A DNA stretch of 48,882 nucleotides, from the NCBI GenBank assembly GCA_001600875.1, contig BCLD01000025.1, positions 226,784 to 275,665 on the forward strand, written 5' to 3'. The notes under the pieces were generated by a model. It searched no databases, was not told where the DNA came from, and was given only the letters and a program-made list of their open reading frames with translations. Positions 30,381-41,069 of the stretch are shown one piece after another; positions within the stretch are counted from its first letter, which is position 1; each line of letters opens with the position of its first letter. Source of the DNA: Solicoccozyma terricola (lineage: Eukaryota; Basidiomycota; Tremellomycetes; Filobasidiales; Piskurozymaceae). The translations under genes were made by a program, and so were the position numbers.

Positions 30381-31211
30381 CCAAGCGCTTGCCAGTCGGC
30401 GAGCGTAGCAACCATGATTCCTGTTGGTCCTTGACCTTGTCATTCAATCTGAGCCCATTAGTTCGCGCTGAATCACAGACATGCAGCCCAGTTCGGGAAG
30501 GTGAACGTCAAGTCAATACACGCAAACTGGGCATATGTTCTAGGAAATTTGCCACTCAGAGTCGCCACTCAACACCTACCTACTTCAAACGAATCGTCTC
30601 GAGACTACACGCCTCCGGGCATGATCGATTTGCAGAGCATGTACAAAAAACATTGCCCTTCTGGAGATTGTTCAGGGTTCTTTCATTCAAAAGACAGCCT
30701 GTACTTTTGGTAGGTACATGCCCACGACGACCTATTTCAGTATGAAGACCACAACCTTTGTTCGGCCACCACTCTGATCAAGGTCCCGTCGACGTCGACC
30801 GAAACCCGTGACTACTACTCACAAAGCGAAAGAGTAGCAAAGAGTAAGGGTACCGAAAGTGAATCAAGGGTGATCGCGGAGGTGGCGAGGAAGATGTATG
30901 ACGTTCAACATGAACCTTGCACCGCGGCCTCGGGCATTGATGTTCGACACAGACACGTCCTTCGCGGGTATGCAAACAGCCACACTTTGATGATTGGAAC
31001 AGTCTTGTCAGGCAACTGACTTTGACTGTCGGCACAGACATCTACCTCATTGAGATCATACGCTCAGACTTGGATGGTCGGCCCAGACCTGACAGGGAAT
31101 GTAAACAAACAATCTGATTCCCTTCATTTCTAGGCTTTGGCACCCGGGGCACCCAAAGACGCGGCTTTGGTGACGCTATAAGGAGTGGAAGCTGGGGCGA
31201 CTACTGCATAC

Positions 31212-32027
31212 ATGGCAGCGGTCACAACAGAAAACCAGGCTCAATACATGCAGTTATACATTGCTTGTTGAGAGGCAGCAGCAGCAAATGTCACAGTTCT
31301 GACCGCTCAGCAGGCTGCTCTCAATGTTGTGAGTATGCATCGATTTGTTGATCGATAGAAATTCATGACCTCTTATTCGATCCCAAAGGTCGCGAACATG
31401 CCAGCCGCACAAGAAGCAGCAGTAGCGGCCGCGGCCGCAGCTCTGGCAATTGCAGTCAATGCTCTAGCTGCGGCCCCAACGTACGCAGACTATAACCCAG
31501 GAGGCTGCGCCTCTCAGACAGCTGTCGTTTATACCCTCATCACCGGCGATCAAACGACCGCTTTCTACAGCGAAGCTCTCGCAACTCAAGGGGCCGATGT
31601 TTCAGCATCTCAACAAAGTGTTGCTGATTTAGCTCAAGCACAGGCCGATTTAGCTGCGAACACAAAGGTAAGTTGATGCAGGCGTCGAAATAACAGCTTG
31701 AGAATTGAGCTGACCTCCAACCCCTTCACTCAGACTGCTGCCGCAGCTGCCCTCAGCGGGTCCAATTATGCCTTGTTAATCGATGAAGCATCGAGCGGTA
31801 TATGGTCTATGGCTTGTTCCGGGATGACCACCGTTCCCAGTTCTCTCTCCATCGCCTACACCAATTCCGACGGGTCTGTCATCTCGCCAACCACTATCTT
31901 CATCGATCCCGCCACGGGTGACGTTGCCATGACTGGAAACCTCGCAGGTCACAATAGTCAATACAGCGCCGCCAACGGAGGACCCGTTGCAGCCGTGGCT
32001 CTGACATTCGTACCTATCGCGCAATAG
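31212..32027 (+). pseudogene. Alanine-rich protein of unknown family, decayed 5' end
   Basis: Unknown family. Two introns give a continuous frame: a GTGAGT donor near 31328 with an AAAG acceptor near 31388, and a GTAAGT donor near 31669 with a CTCAG acceptor near 31733. The first half is very Ala/Gln-rich and probably helical (AAAANVTVLTAQQAALNV, AAQEAAVAAAAAALAIAV, QQSVADLAQAQADLAANT). The second half looks like a beta-domain (YALLIDEASSGIWSMAC, PTTIFIDPATGDVAMTGN, VAAVALTFVPIAQ) and ends TAG at 32025-32027. Within the Ala-rich frame there is TGA at 31269-31271 and TAA upstream at 31179-31181, while the same composition continues on both sides, so the 5' part appears decayed. The true start is unknown; 31212 is the ATG between the two stops. 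Confidence 0.5.
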
Positions 32028-32423
32028 ATGTCTGGAATATAGTCCAATGAACATTATTGGTGGTAGGATTTCATGAACGAGGACGAATCTTGATATGACG
32101 AATCACCACAAATGATGCAAAGATGCAACGAAGGTCAGATGTTTAACTGGGATTCGGTCATATTAGAACCCAATTTAGATGGTGTTATGGGCAAATGAGA
32201 TAGGTAGCCCGGGTACTCTTAGAACTGACAACACGGACGTATTCCCAGTCTCGGAAGCGATTGCCTTGTGATCTCCGGCTCAGCCTCGATCAAGCTATGA
32301 CACGCCCGCTCGTCTGGTCGGAGGCCCCACACTCGATCAGCATCACGATTCCTATCAACTCCACTTCGTGATTGAAAAGTGCTCGTTTTCGCTCTGTCAA
32401 GTAAGGCCTGTCCTACATTCCTA

Positions 32424-32763
32424 CTGTAAGGTGCTGGTCGTTCTTCGGAGGACTTAGCGGCTTCCGGACTACTCGTATTACGATAGTAGGACTAAAAGGC
32501 TAATATGGAGAGGACCTACGTAGAGAGGACTGCTGTGTAAGGATACGACCTTCTTCGGCCCGTCTCCCTGAGTAAGCGTGAGAGGAGAGGAATGCGCTGT
32601 ATCGAGGTAGCTGCGTCATTCCGATGTAGGTATTTCAATCCAATGCAGGAACACCGTTTCGATGTAGGTGCGAAGGGTTGACGGAGGGTACCGCGAGTAA
32701 GGTTTGAGCCAGGAACGGACGGTTACGTGTCCGTGCGTTGAGTCCGTAGGCGGTATCCTTACA
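32424..32763 (-). mobile_element. Solo LTR of the TGTAAGGATAC family
   Basis: Plus-strand ends TGTAAGG and CCTTACA form a 7-bp inverted repeat. Both ends match the LTR at 12628-13290 (GGTGCTGGTCGTTCTTCG at the left, GTATCCTTACA at the right), although this copy is about half as long. No gag or pol is attached. An internal TGTAAGGATACGACCTT at 32536 pairs with the right end as a perfect 11-bp inverted repeat, so a second, nested LTR is possible. No target-site duplication seen. Confidence 0.65.
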
Positions 32764-33221
32764 AGAAGGATCGGACGGACGCAAGTGGAGATGTGACGAA
32801 GGTGAAGAAAAGGGGCAACATGTTATGAATAATAGGTTATTCTCCTTATTCTATACATCGAGCTTGTCCAGAAGTGGCCGACCTATATACTACTCGTACA
32901 ACATGAAAACAGAGCTTTTACCACCTGCCTCCATTGCAATGTTTTCATCGCACTGCCATGCATTGCAATGCTATACTTCAGTATCAACCATAACACAGTC
33001 GTCGCCACTTCCAACAAATACTATTCCACTCTTATGGGAGTACTTTGGCGACTGTGCTTTAAATATTTGGTTCTTCCGGCATTATCTCATTATCCGAGGC
33101 CACCACTTATAAGCAAGGTCCCACGTAAACTATTCTAGATATATATACGCGTCCCCCATCTCTTGGGGACCACCAACCCCCCTAAACGCACACAACCCCC
33201 GCACCGAGGCCACCATAAACT
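32764..33221. other. 3' flank of the glycosyltransferase gene, nothing coding seen
   Basis: AT-rich sequence with two CATTGCAATG palindromes near 32932 and 32962 and an inverted pair CACAGTCG..CCA / TGG-CGACTGTG at about 32994-33058. No gene recognised. Confidence 0.5.
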
Positions 33222-36200
33222 TTAGAACTCTGTGGATGCGGGGTGAACGAGGTCAACGAACATGTGTGCACATCACGAGAGCGGTCACGGCCACTCACGG
33301 AAGTGCATTAACCAAGCTGGGAGGGAAACGAGGACAACCATCAGCAATGTCACAAGCGCAGGATTACAGCACGATCTCGACTCACGATTCAAAGCTACCG
33401 GGAGCAAAATGTGACTACCCATAATGACCGCCAGCGGCACAATCGCATTGAAAGCCCTGATCTGGTATCCTACAGGAATAATCTTGGTTGTCATCACCAC
33501 GGTCACGCCGATAACTGAGAGACAGACAACCAGCATCGGCCAAAATCGCTTGAAGATTGCCGGTACTTCCTTGAAGAAGTTTGAAATTTGTACCTCCTTA
33601 ATTGTGGTTGTCCATTGCACTACAGGGGTGCAGGTAAGCGCAAAGGAGGCGAACAGTACACTGCGGTGACTTACTGTTGTAGCAAACGAGATGGGCAATC
33701 AACGCGGCAGACAGATGCCACGCCAAGCCGCAGAAGAAGATGGCAAAGAAGGGCTGGCCGGAGGAACAGATGTCAATGTTGGAACTTCCCTTACCGCCAG
33801 CATTCACACCCACCACCCATTTGAAACACCGAAGAATAGCATCACCGAACGTTGTTTTGTTCAATCGGTACATGAAGATCTGGAGCGAATGGTCTTGTGA
33901 GCGACGGACTAAGCATATTCTGACACTCTACTTGCCGCGAATGCCACATTGCCCAGCCCCATGAATACAACTATCATGCTAACGAATATCTTCCACGACT
34001 CGAGGTAGACTCCATCCAGCTTTCCGTCGAACATTCCCACAAGGAAATAGTTGATCAGCGACATGAAGAATGCGAGTGCAATTGCATAATACGAGAAGAC
34101 GTATGCAAACACGGAAACTTTCGAGTGGAGTGGAATGTTCGACCATACGTAGCGGTGGATGAGTGAAGATATGGGTCCCCGCCACCAAGACTTGAGTGGC
34201 TTGAAGAGCAGCTCGGAGCAGCCGTAGGAATACTTTTTCCAGCGGTTGCTGCGGTTGTTGGGCGTGAGCGCGAGCGCGCAAGGGTCAATCCCGTGGCTCG
34301 ACTCACATCTCATCCTCCACCGTCAGCGACACGCCCTCCTTGAATTGTCCATCGCAGTAGGTAGCCCATCGGAGTGTATAGCCCTGATCAAGTCCTCTTA
34401 GTTACTGCGAGGTGGTCATTGTGATTACCGCCCACTTACCTTCAACTGTAGCCTTAGGGACATGTCAAAGTCTGGAGGAAGCCAGTTGTCAACGAGCAGG
34501 CAGGGTTGGTAGCGTCGGTAAGCCTACCCTCAGAGACATGAGACTCGGACCAGATCTTTGTATTGCCATCGTCTGGGTCAACAAACGCGGCGTCTTGCAT
34601 TGCGGTCCAGGAGATGAAGGCATTGTGCCCAACGAATGGTGCTGGAAGGGGGAATTCTCAGGGCGTTCCAACTGACCGGCCCTAATGTTGACTTACCGAC
34701 TTCACCATTGGCGCAGCAGTAAGAGATGGCTACAAAAGTCGGAAGTATCCTCAGTGATTGATAATGCCGTAGTCCACCCTCCCTTACCTTGGTTCACACG
34801 TTCGGTAAAGTAGGCAATGCCGTTTTCTGATTCGCGGCGAGGTCAGCGTGCGCGGCGAAGGCTAAGGCTAAAGGCAGTCTAACCGACCAAAGTAGTGTCC
34901 CGCTACCTTGAGAACACCCGACTCGTGCTGAAGAGTGAATGCTTGATGAAGTAAGTTTTACCTCTTACAGCCGATATTTCACTCTACGTACCTGAATGAT
35001 TGCCAGCTCTGGGGTTGACACAAACTCACTGGCAGCACCCATGAAACAGTTGGCGGGAACTCTGTTCGATGAACGTCAGACATTGTGAAGCTGACCTCTT
35101 CCGACGAGGCTCACCGAGTGTCGCAATCCACTAGCAGTATGTATTGCCCACTGTGCACGGGTATCTTGGGTCAGATGTCGACCCGGTTGAGCAGAATAGG
35201 CCGCTCACACTCGAATGTTTCCCTCTGCCTGAGCCTGTCCTTCGGTCTCTTGGATCGCCATTTTCAGTGCCCGTTGGTATACAGGCTCGTTGTTGTTATT
35301 AAATGGATCGTCCGTACTGATAGGAGAAGAGGTCTGCAGGTCGGCAAGGATTTCCTCAACACGGAGAGAAAGTCCAAGGGCAAAATTCATGTTCGAAGCC
35401 TTTTTGAAACGGCCCTTGCGAATGAAATTGTTCCGCCCGTGTGGAGGACGAGCCACATAGCCTATACCTTGGCGTTCGTAAAAGTCACGTCTATCATCTG
35501 CGTCCTCCGCCGAGAGGCACTGTAGGCCGTCCTCGCAGATGAGGATGTTTACCGAGCCTCCTTGGCGCTCGTATCTGCGGTTTGGGAGAAGAAGAGACGG
35601 AGTCAACAGGAGGTGATGTTTAGGATCTTCGTTACGCACGTCTTTATAGCCTGCTTGAGACTTGCGACCGTCGGCTCAATAACCGTGGCCAATGACTCCT
35701 TGTAGACTGGGAGGATCACTGAAAAGGTTGGAAGGACTGCCGGCTGAATTGTCGGTTTCTCCCCCGAATAGTACTTGCTGTTCAACTTGAGCTGGGCAAT
35801 CGGGCCTAGCATCTGCCAGACGGAGGAAATGAGGAACAGACAAAAGACTGCGTGCCGAGAATGGCTTCGTCACCTTGTCCCACAATGACAGCCAGCCAGT
35901 AGTACTCACAGGATGATATCATCATTATGAAGGGTATGGTCGCGGCCAGCGCAAACCTTATCGCTTTGCCATCCAGGAGATATTCCTGCATCAACCTGCC
36001 TGTCGATGTTGCCTCTTCGTTGGAATCTTGACGTAATCGAGAGCGGTCTCTTACTCACCTACGAAGGCTCCGAGGAAGCAGAAGTTGAGCATGATGGCAA
36101 GGCTTGTCATGATGGCTGTGATCTGCCGTTGTCAGCTGTACGATTGCAGATAGAAATGTTGCCCTGAAAACTGACGAGCGTAAAGCATCACTGGTCTGCG

Positions 36201-37125
36201 ATCTGTCTTGTTCTGCATCTCAATGGCCGGCAACACATCCTCGGAGGAGCTCGGCAATGAAGAAGTCTCCGGGTTGACCAGCTCCATCACTGTCGGATTG
36301 GAGTATTGTGAGGCGCTCTGGCTTGGAGATACAAGACTGCTCATCGACCTGACAACACCTCGGGCCTGGCCTCGGTTGGACCACACACAATGCAAGATTC
36401 TGCGAGTGTAATGTCGACACCCGTGCAAGTTACGGGGTGATTTGTGCTTACTTTCTGTTCAGCAATGCAGCGTCATCCACCAGCATCGACACATCGTCGC
36501 TCCAAACAGCAAGTGCTCGCTCGGAACGGATGAATGCCGCCATCTGATTGCGTCGAGCTCCGGCTAGGGAGGATAATGAGTCCAGAATCTGGATGCGGGT
36601 GTCCTTATCGAGAGCCACTACTTGAAGGGAGGAAGGGCTACCCAGAAACAAGGTAGTTCATAAGGGGACGGAAGCGACATCACAGACGAACAGGGCTTAC
36701 AGCGAGCACATCAGCTTCTGTACGACCTTGCTGGACATGAGGAGGGCAGCTTCTACCGTGAGATATGAGATTGAGGATTCCCATGCACCCCGCCTTGCGT
36801 CGACTTGGTGGATCGTTTCACCGTCGTGCGAACTGATGGAGGTAGATATCTTCAATGAGTAGCTATTGGAACCAACCCTGCCTTCTTACATGTAAACATC
36901 CTTGGACTTTCTTAGAGACACCACTTGTAAACCCTTCTCTCCTTGGAAAAAGCCGGCTCGTTCTGCATCGCTCCACGTCTGCTCCGCCATAAGAAGGTGT
37001 GCAACATCGTCTTTCTCATGCACGTCTTCCATGTCCATATGGTCGATGCCTTGGGGATCAGCATCCTTCTCTTCGTCTGCACAGTTTTTGGCTGGTTTGC
37101 CACGGAGAGACGAGAAGAAACGCAT
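33222..37125 (-). CDS. Fungal integral-membrane family-2 glycosyltransferase
   Basis: Intact-looking multi-exon gene on the minus strand, ATG at 37123-37125, stop at 33222-33224, roughly 850-900 residues. The N-terminus is acidic and cytoplasmic, with GARRNQMAAFIRSERALAVW before the first helices (PIMTSLAIMLNFCFLGAFVG). The GT-A domain follows: FSVILPVYKESLATVIEPT, ICEDGLQ, RKGRFKKASNMNFALGLSL, the DxD box ILLVDCDTR, APFVGHNAFISWTAMQ, SEDFDMSLRLQ and the INRWKKYSYG helix (R/QxxRW position). Several C-terminal helices and NFFKEVPAIFKRFWP finish with LNPWLMHFQF. Introns have GTGAGT/GTAAGT-like donors and keep frame; the first junction (36863-36889, only 27 nt) is unresolved. This conserved fungal GT2 family resembles chitin/hyaluronan-synthase-like enzymes that make a surface polysaccharide; the product is not known from sequence. 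It is divergent from the GH16 gene. Confidence 0.93.
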
Positions 37126-37457
37126 AGCGATACAAGAGCTGGAAACGGACGGAGGGTTTGAGCAGACGATTCTCGTTCAGAAACTGCGCCAGGCCACCCT
37201 TTATCTAGTTGTGAGGCAGTCGCTGGGAAGAACCTGATAGGGCCCCCCGATAGGGACACATTCGCATCCTTGCATCCTCAGCTTGTCCCGAATAAGGAAC
37301 CCGTCGGTGCAGCTACCGATCCGCTGGAACACGCGAAAGAATAGACTGACCATGCTGACACAGTATCGTGACATTTGATATTGAGGCGTTCAAAACAACG
37401 TGACGTATGGCTGTCGTCCGAGACACATATCAGGCGTGACATGTTATTCCATGAATA

Positions 37458-37821
37458 GGGAGTTTCAAATACCTTTCCTCAATTCTCCCAGCTGCGTACC
37501 ATTTCGCCCAGGGAACTGGAGATTCTCCCAGGGAGAAAAATCTCCCCGCGCTCAAGAGCCGGATGAGAAATGCAGTTGAACTGGTCCATGATCAATCATC
37601 AGATCTCCACAACCACCTCCACAACCACCATTCAAACTTTGGCAATCATTATCAAATATGGCTGCCCACTCTTCCTGCCAAAATCTAAGTGTAACTCCAT
37701 GCAGAACTGTCCAAATGGCAAGAATAAAATATCTCTCCATGCATCATAATTTATTTTGAAAAGTTCCCTGGGAGAAATGGCCATTTTTCCCAGAGGAAAA
37801 AAAAAGGTATTTGAAACCCCC
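37458..37821. mobile_element. 364-bp MITE with TA target-site duplication
   Basis: Ends GGGAGTTTCAAATACCTTT and AAAGGTATTTGAAACCCCC are near-perfect inverted repeats. A second matched block (ATTTCgCCCAGGGAACT near the left, AGTTCCCTGGGAGAAAT near the right) extends the inverted repeat to about 60-70 bp with gaps. TA flanks both sides (37456-37457 and 37822-37823), as for Tc1/mariner-type elements. There is no transposase. It sits between the divergent GT2 and GH16 genes. Confidence 0.82.
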
Positions 37822-38175
37822 TAATAATAATAGGTGTTACTCTTGGCAGAGCTGAGCACCAAGCTTCCCGAAGTAGGCCAGTCATTCCGTCAGACAACCG
37901 GGTCAGGTCACGCTGTGTGAACACTTCACATATCACTGTAGCGCACGTCACTCCGTGGGAGCCGCATCGGTGCGCAGAGGTCGTCCAAAGCCCTCCGGCA
38001 GACATTCTTGCCCAATCATAGGAAAATGCCTGTACGTGATAGCCTACTTGCTTCCTCTGTTCGCCGATAGAGTGAGAGTGAAATTGAGAGTGCGATTCCG
38101 TCGAAGTTATAAGCTGGGATCATGCTCCATCGTGTGGTATCTTAGGGGTTCATCTCAATTTGCAAGGTAGTTCCT

Positions 38176-40147
38176 ATGGATTCCATCACGCCTTCTACCG
38201 CAACCTTCGAAGACATTGTCCCCGTCGAAGTTGCTTCTACGTCGCCTGTGTACCAGCGTAGACACAGACATAAGCAACGAGTTAGTGCTGCCTCCACTCA
38301 ACTTCCACCCTCGCTCACCTCGTCTTGATCGTAGATTCCCTTTCGTTCGACCATCCCACCCCCGTCTCCTTCCACTTCCCTGTTCAGCATCAGTGGTAAA
38401 AGCTCTTCCGGATCGGCATCATCACAAGCACTCCCTTTCCACGGCTCTATTATACGAGTAGCACTCCGCAAGAGTACCAGACTAGTCCCCGGCACAATCA
38501 TCGAGAAACCCTGGCTCGATCGTCCGGACCGGGCTTCCAGAGCAAAGTGGATAATCTATGGCGCGTGGTTGATGGGTTTCGGGTTGGCCGGTATGAGTGG
38601 GTAGGGCTTCAGGTGTGACGAGTACCAGCTTCTAACGAAACCTCGCAGTCTGCTATTTCTTCATCTTGACCGTTCCACACGTCGGCGTGAGCCAGAAAGA
38701 GCACGCCGCACTCAATTGACTACACTACTCATACAACACCTCGTCCCTGCAGAACCTATGCCCTGTCCTCATGGAGGATTTCAGTTCCTTTAATACGTCT
38801 GTCTGGCAGCATGAAGTTCAGGTTGGTGGCTTTGGAAACGGTGAATTCGAGTGGACCACCGCGGCGTCAGAGAATTCGTGAGTCACGTTTGGTCAAGTCA
38901 ACCCGACGTGATACTAGCCGCCGCCACCCTGCTCTGCCAGCTTCGTACAAGATGGACAACTCTACATCGTGCCGACGCTCACCAACGATGTCTTGTCGGA
39001 GCAGCAGATCCTCAACGGGTACACCCTCAATCTCACAGCTGACGGGACCTGCACGTCGGACAAGGCAGCCGACTGCGTTATCTCGTCCAACTCGTCTCTC
39101 GCCACCGTCATCAACCCCGTGAGGAGTGCCAGGCTAACAACCAAGGTCAGCAAGGGTATCAAGTACGGCAAGGTCGAGGTGACAGCGAAGATGCCAAAGG
39201 GTGATTGGATCTGGCCTGCTATTTGGATGCTACCTACGAATTCTGTTTATGGCGAGTGGCCGAAGAGGTGAGGATACGTAGGGACGCCGCTTGCAAATCG
39301 AACGCTCATACTACGAAAAAATCGATGACAGCGGAGAAATCGATGTATGTGTGGGGAAGAACCGATGTTTAGGAGTCATACGGACTAACGATCCACAACC
39401 CCCAGCTGGCCGAGACCCGCGGTAACAACATGAGTTACGGATTCAATGGCCGCAACTCGATATCTTCCTCGTTGCACTGGGGTCCCAACTCTAAACTGGA
39501 CCGCTGGTACTGGACGACCGCCAGCGCCGCTCTTCGAACGGATGACTATTCGAATGCTTACCATACCTTTGGTCTCGAGTGGACCGACAAATATATCATG
39601 ACTTGTGAGTAACATCGTTGGTGAAGAGAGACAACGACAATTGACACGTCGTCGCCAGACATTGACTCACGCGTACAGCAGATCGTTCACATCAACCTCC
39701 CGCCCAAGACATTTTGGCAAAGGGGGAAGTTTCCTTCGACTATAGCGAATGGCAGCGAAGTAATTCAACTTGTGAGCAGGGGGATTGAAGGTCTGTCGAT
39801 CGGGCCTCACTCCTCGTCACCCACAGATCGACCCCTGGGTGACATCCCCTAACAAGAATGCACCCTTCGACCAAGAGTTCTATCTCATCCTAAGCGTTGC
39901 TGTAGGCGGAACTAACGGGTGGTTCCCCGACGGGGTCAGCAACAAGCCGTGGTATGTGCTACTTGCATGCCCGTGCATGACATACCTAGCTGACTAGCTG
40001 ACCGCACGTCTCACCAGGTTCGACCAGGACACCGCAGCTCGTGCAGACTTCTTCAATACCAGCAGTCAATGGTACCCAACGTGGCCCACTGATCCAAAGG
40101 AGAGAGGGATGGCGGTCAAGAGTGTCAAAATGTGGCAGAAGTGTTGA
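38176..40147 (+). CDS. GH16 family glucanase/transglycosylase, type II membrane protein
   Basis: Ten exons fit: 38176-38280, 38335-38590, 38649-38686, 38753-38877, 38941-39267, 39332-39344, 39406-39604, 39659-39771, 39827-39951 and 40018-40147, giving 476 residues. A Ser/Pro-rich cytoplasmic tail is followed by one membrane segment (WIIYGAWLMGFGLAVCYFFI), then an extracellular GH16 domain: DFSSFNTSVWQHEVQVGG, YGKVEVTAKMPKGDWIWPAI, the catalytic motif GEIDLAE with nucleophile and acid/base Glu, SLHWGPNS, YHTFGLEWTD and DQEFYLILSVAVGGTNGWF. GH16 enzymes cut or transfer beta-1,3 (or 1,3/1,4, 1,6) glucan; the membrane anchor suggests work at the wall or secretory pathway. The exon with the nucleophile is only 13 nt. 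All junctions keep frame. Divergent from the GT2 gene. Confidence 0.93.
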
Positions 40148-40784
40148 TGGAGGGGGTTTCTCTGCGGACATATGGTTGCAATGCTTCGTTTGGGATTCTG
40201 CTGTGGGACTCGGCTTCGGGATTCTGTCTCTTTCGGTATAATTGTAATCCTTGGTCCTTTCCAATACGGAGGGAAAAGCCTAGAAATGTTGCGTCCAGTG
40301 CCTTTCATGAGCGCCTTCACTTCGCAGGTGCTCGATAATGTTGACATGGGAGACGCGGGATTGAGGACCAACTTGAGCTTCGAGGAAGAGTCCAGGTACA
40401 ACTGAAGCGTCTTTCCAGTCGACGGTGAGGTGTTTGCCGTCATAGTAGTATGTCCGGAACCTGTTGCCGCGGATGCACATCGCGTACCGACATCCAAACA
40501 CTTCACAAGGCCGTGATGAGGTACCAAATCGTTTGGAGATGAGAATGATAGCTCGACTTTTTCCTGTTTTTGACCTGACCACACAAGAAATGCCCATGAC
40601 ATCCGATCGGGGAGAAGAGACAGCGAACTCGTGTTGAGATGAGTGAACGAGAACGCAACTTCCGCTGTTTGTCCGGAAATGCCTGTGCCGCAGCAAGATC
40701 GGAATTCTCCTGCAGGGTGTTGGGCCTGAGTCGTGTCCAGATATGGAAGTTCCCCATTGAACCTGGATGTAATACTCGGACTGC

Positions 40785-41069
40785 AGGAGTTTCCAGATTG
40801 CTGTGTTGCATTCAGCAATCTTGGCAACATTGATGCTTGACAGATGTCCGCCACTCGTTCGCATTGCTCTTCTGTCATCCTTTGGACCAAGTAGCCCATT
40901 CCTCTTTCTCATCCTGTGTGGCCGGCCTCATGGAAGGGTCGATATGTTGCTCTAACTCCAGCTCCTCCAGCTTCCAGACCATTCGAGTCTGCCATTCTTG
41001 ATAGTTGCCCTCATTGACGGGCTCGAACTGGTAAAGAGTGACCTTCTTGCTGTCGGAGTCGAGTGACAT
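40785..41069 (-). pseudogene. Ty1/copia Gag N-terminal remnant, frameshifted
   Basis: Minus strand, ATG at 41067-41069. YQFEPVNEGNYQEWQTRMVW, KLEELELEQHI and EEWATWSK match the start of copia Gag. After a frame change near 40880, a second frame gives DDRRAMR and CNTAIWKLLQSEY, the next conserved stretch. Sequence further on (40066-40780) stays open in two frames but has no clear Gag similarity. Confidence 0.78.

Larger units (their letters stand above)
29139..31150. other. No recognised gene; repeat fragments
   Basis: Short ORFs without family resemblance. Contains an antisense LTR fragment (30255-30310), a GACGGAC-type short repeat (30329-30380) and a relative of the 24-kb inverted-repeat arm at 30689-30710. 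Confidence 0.5.

Noticed and set aside
40066..40780. Long overlapping minus-strand ORFs of 277 and 210 residues
   Set aside because: Only the first part continues copia Gag; the rest has no motif and two frames are open at once. Part of it also overlaps the end of the GH16 gene.
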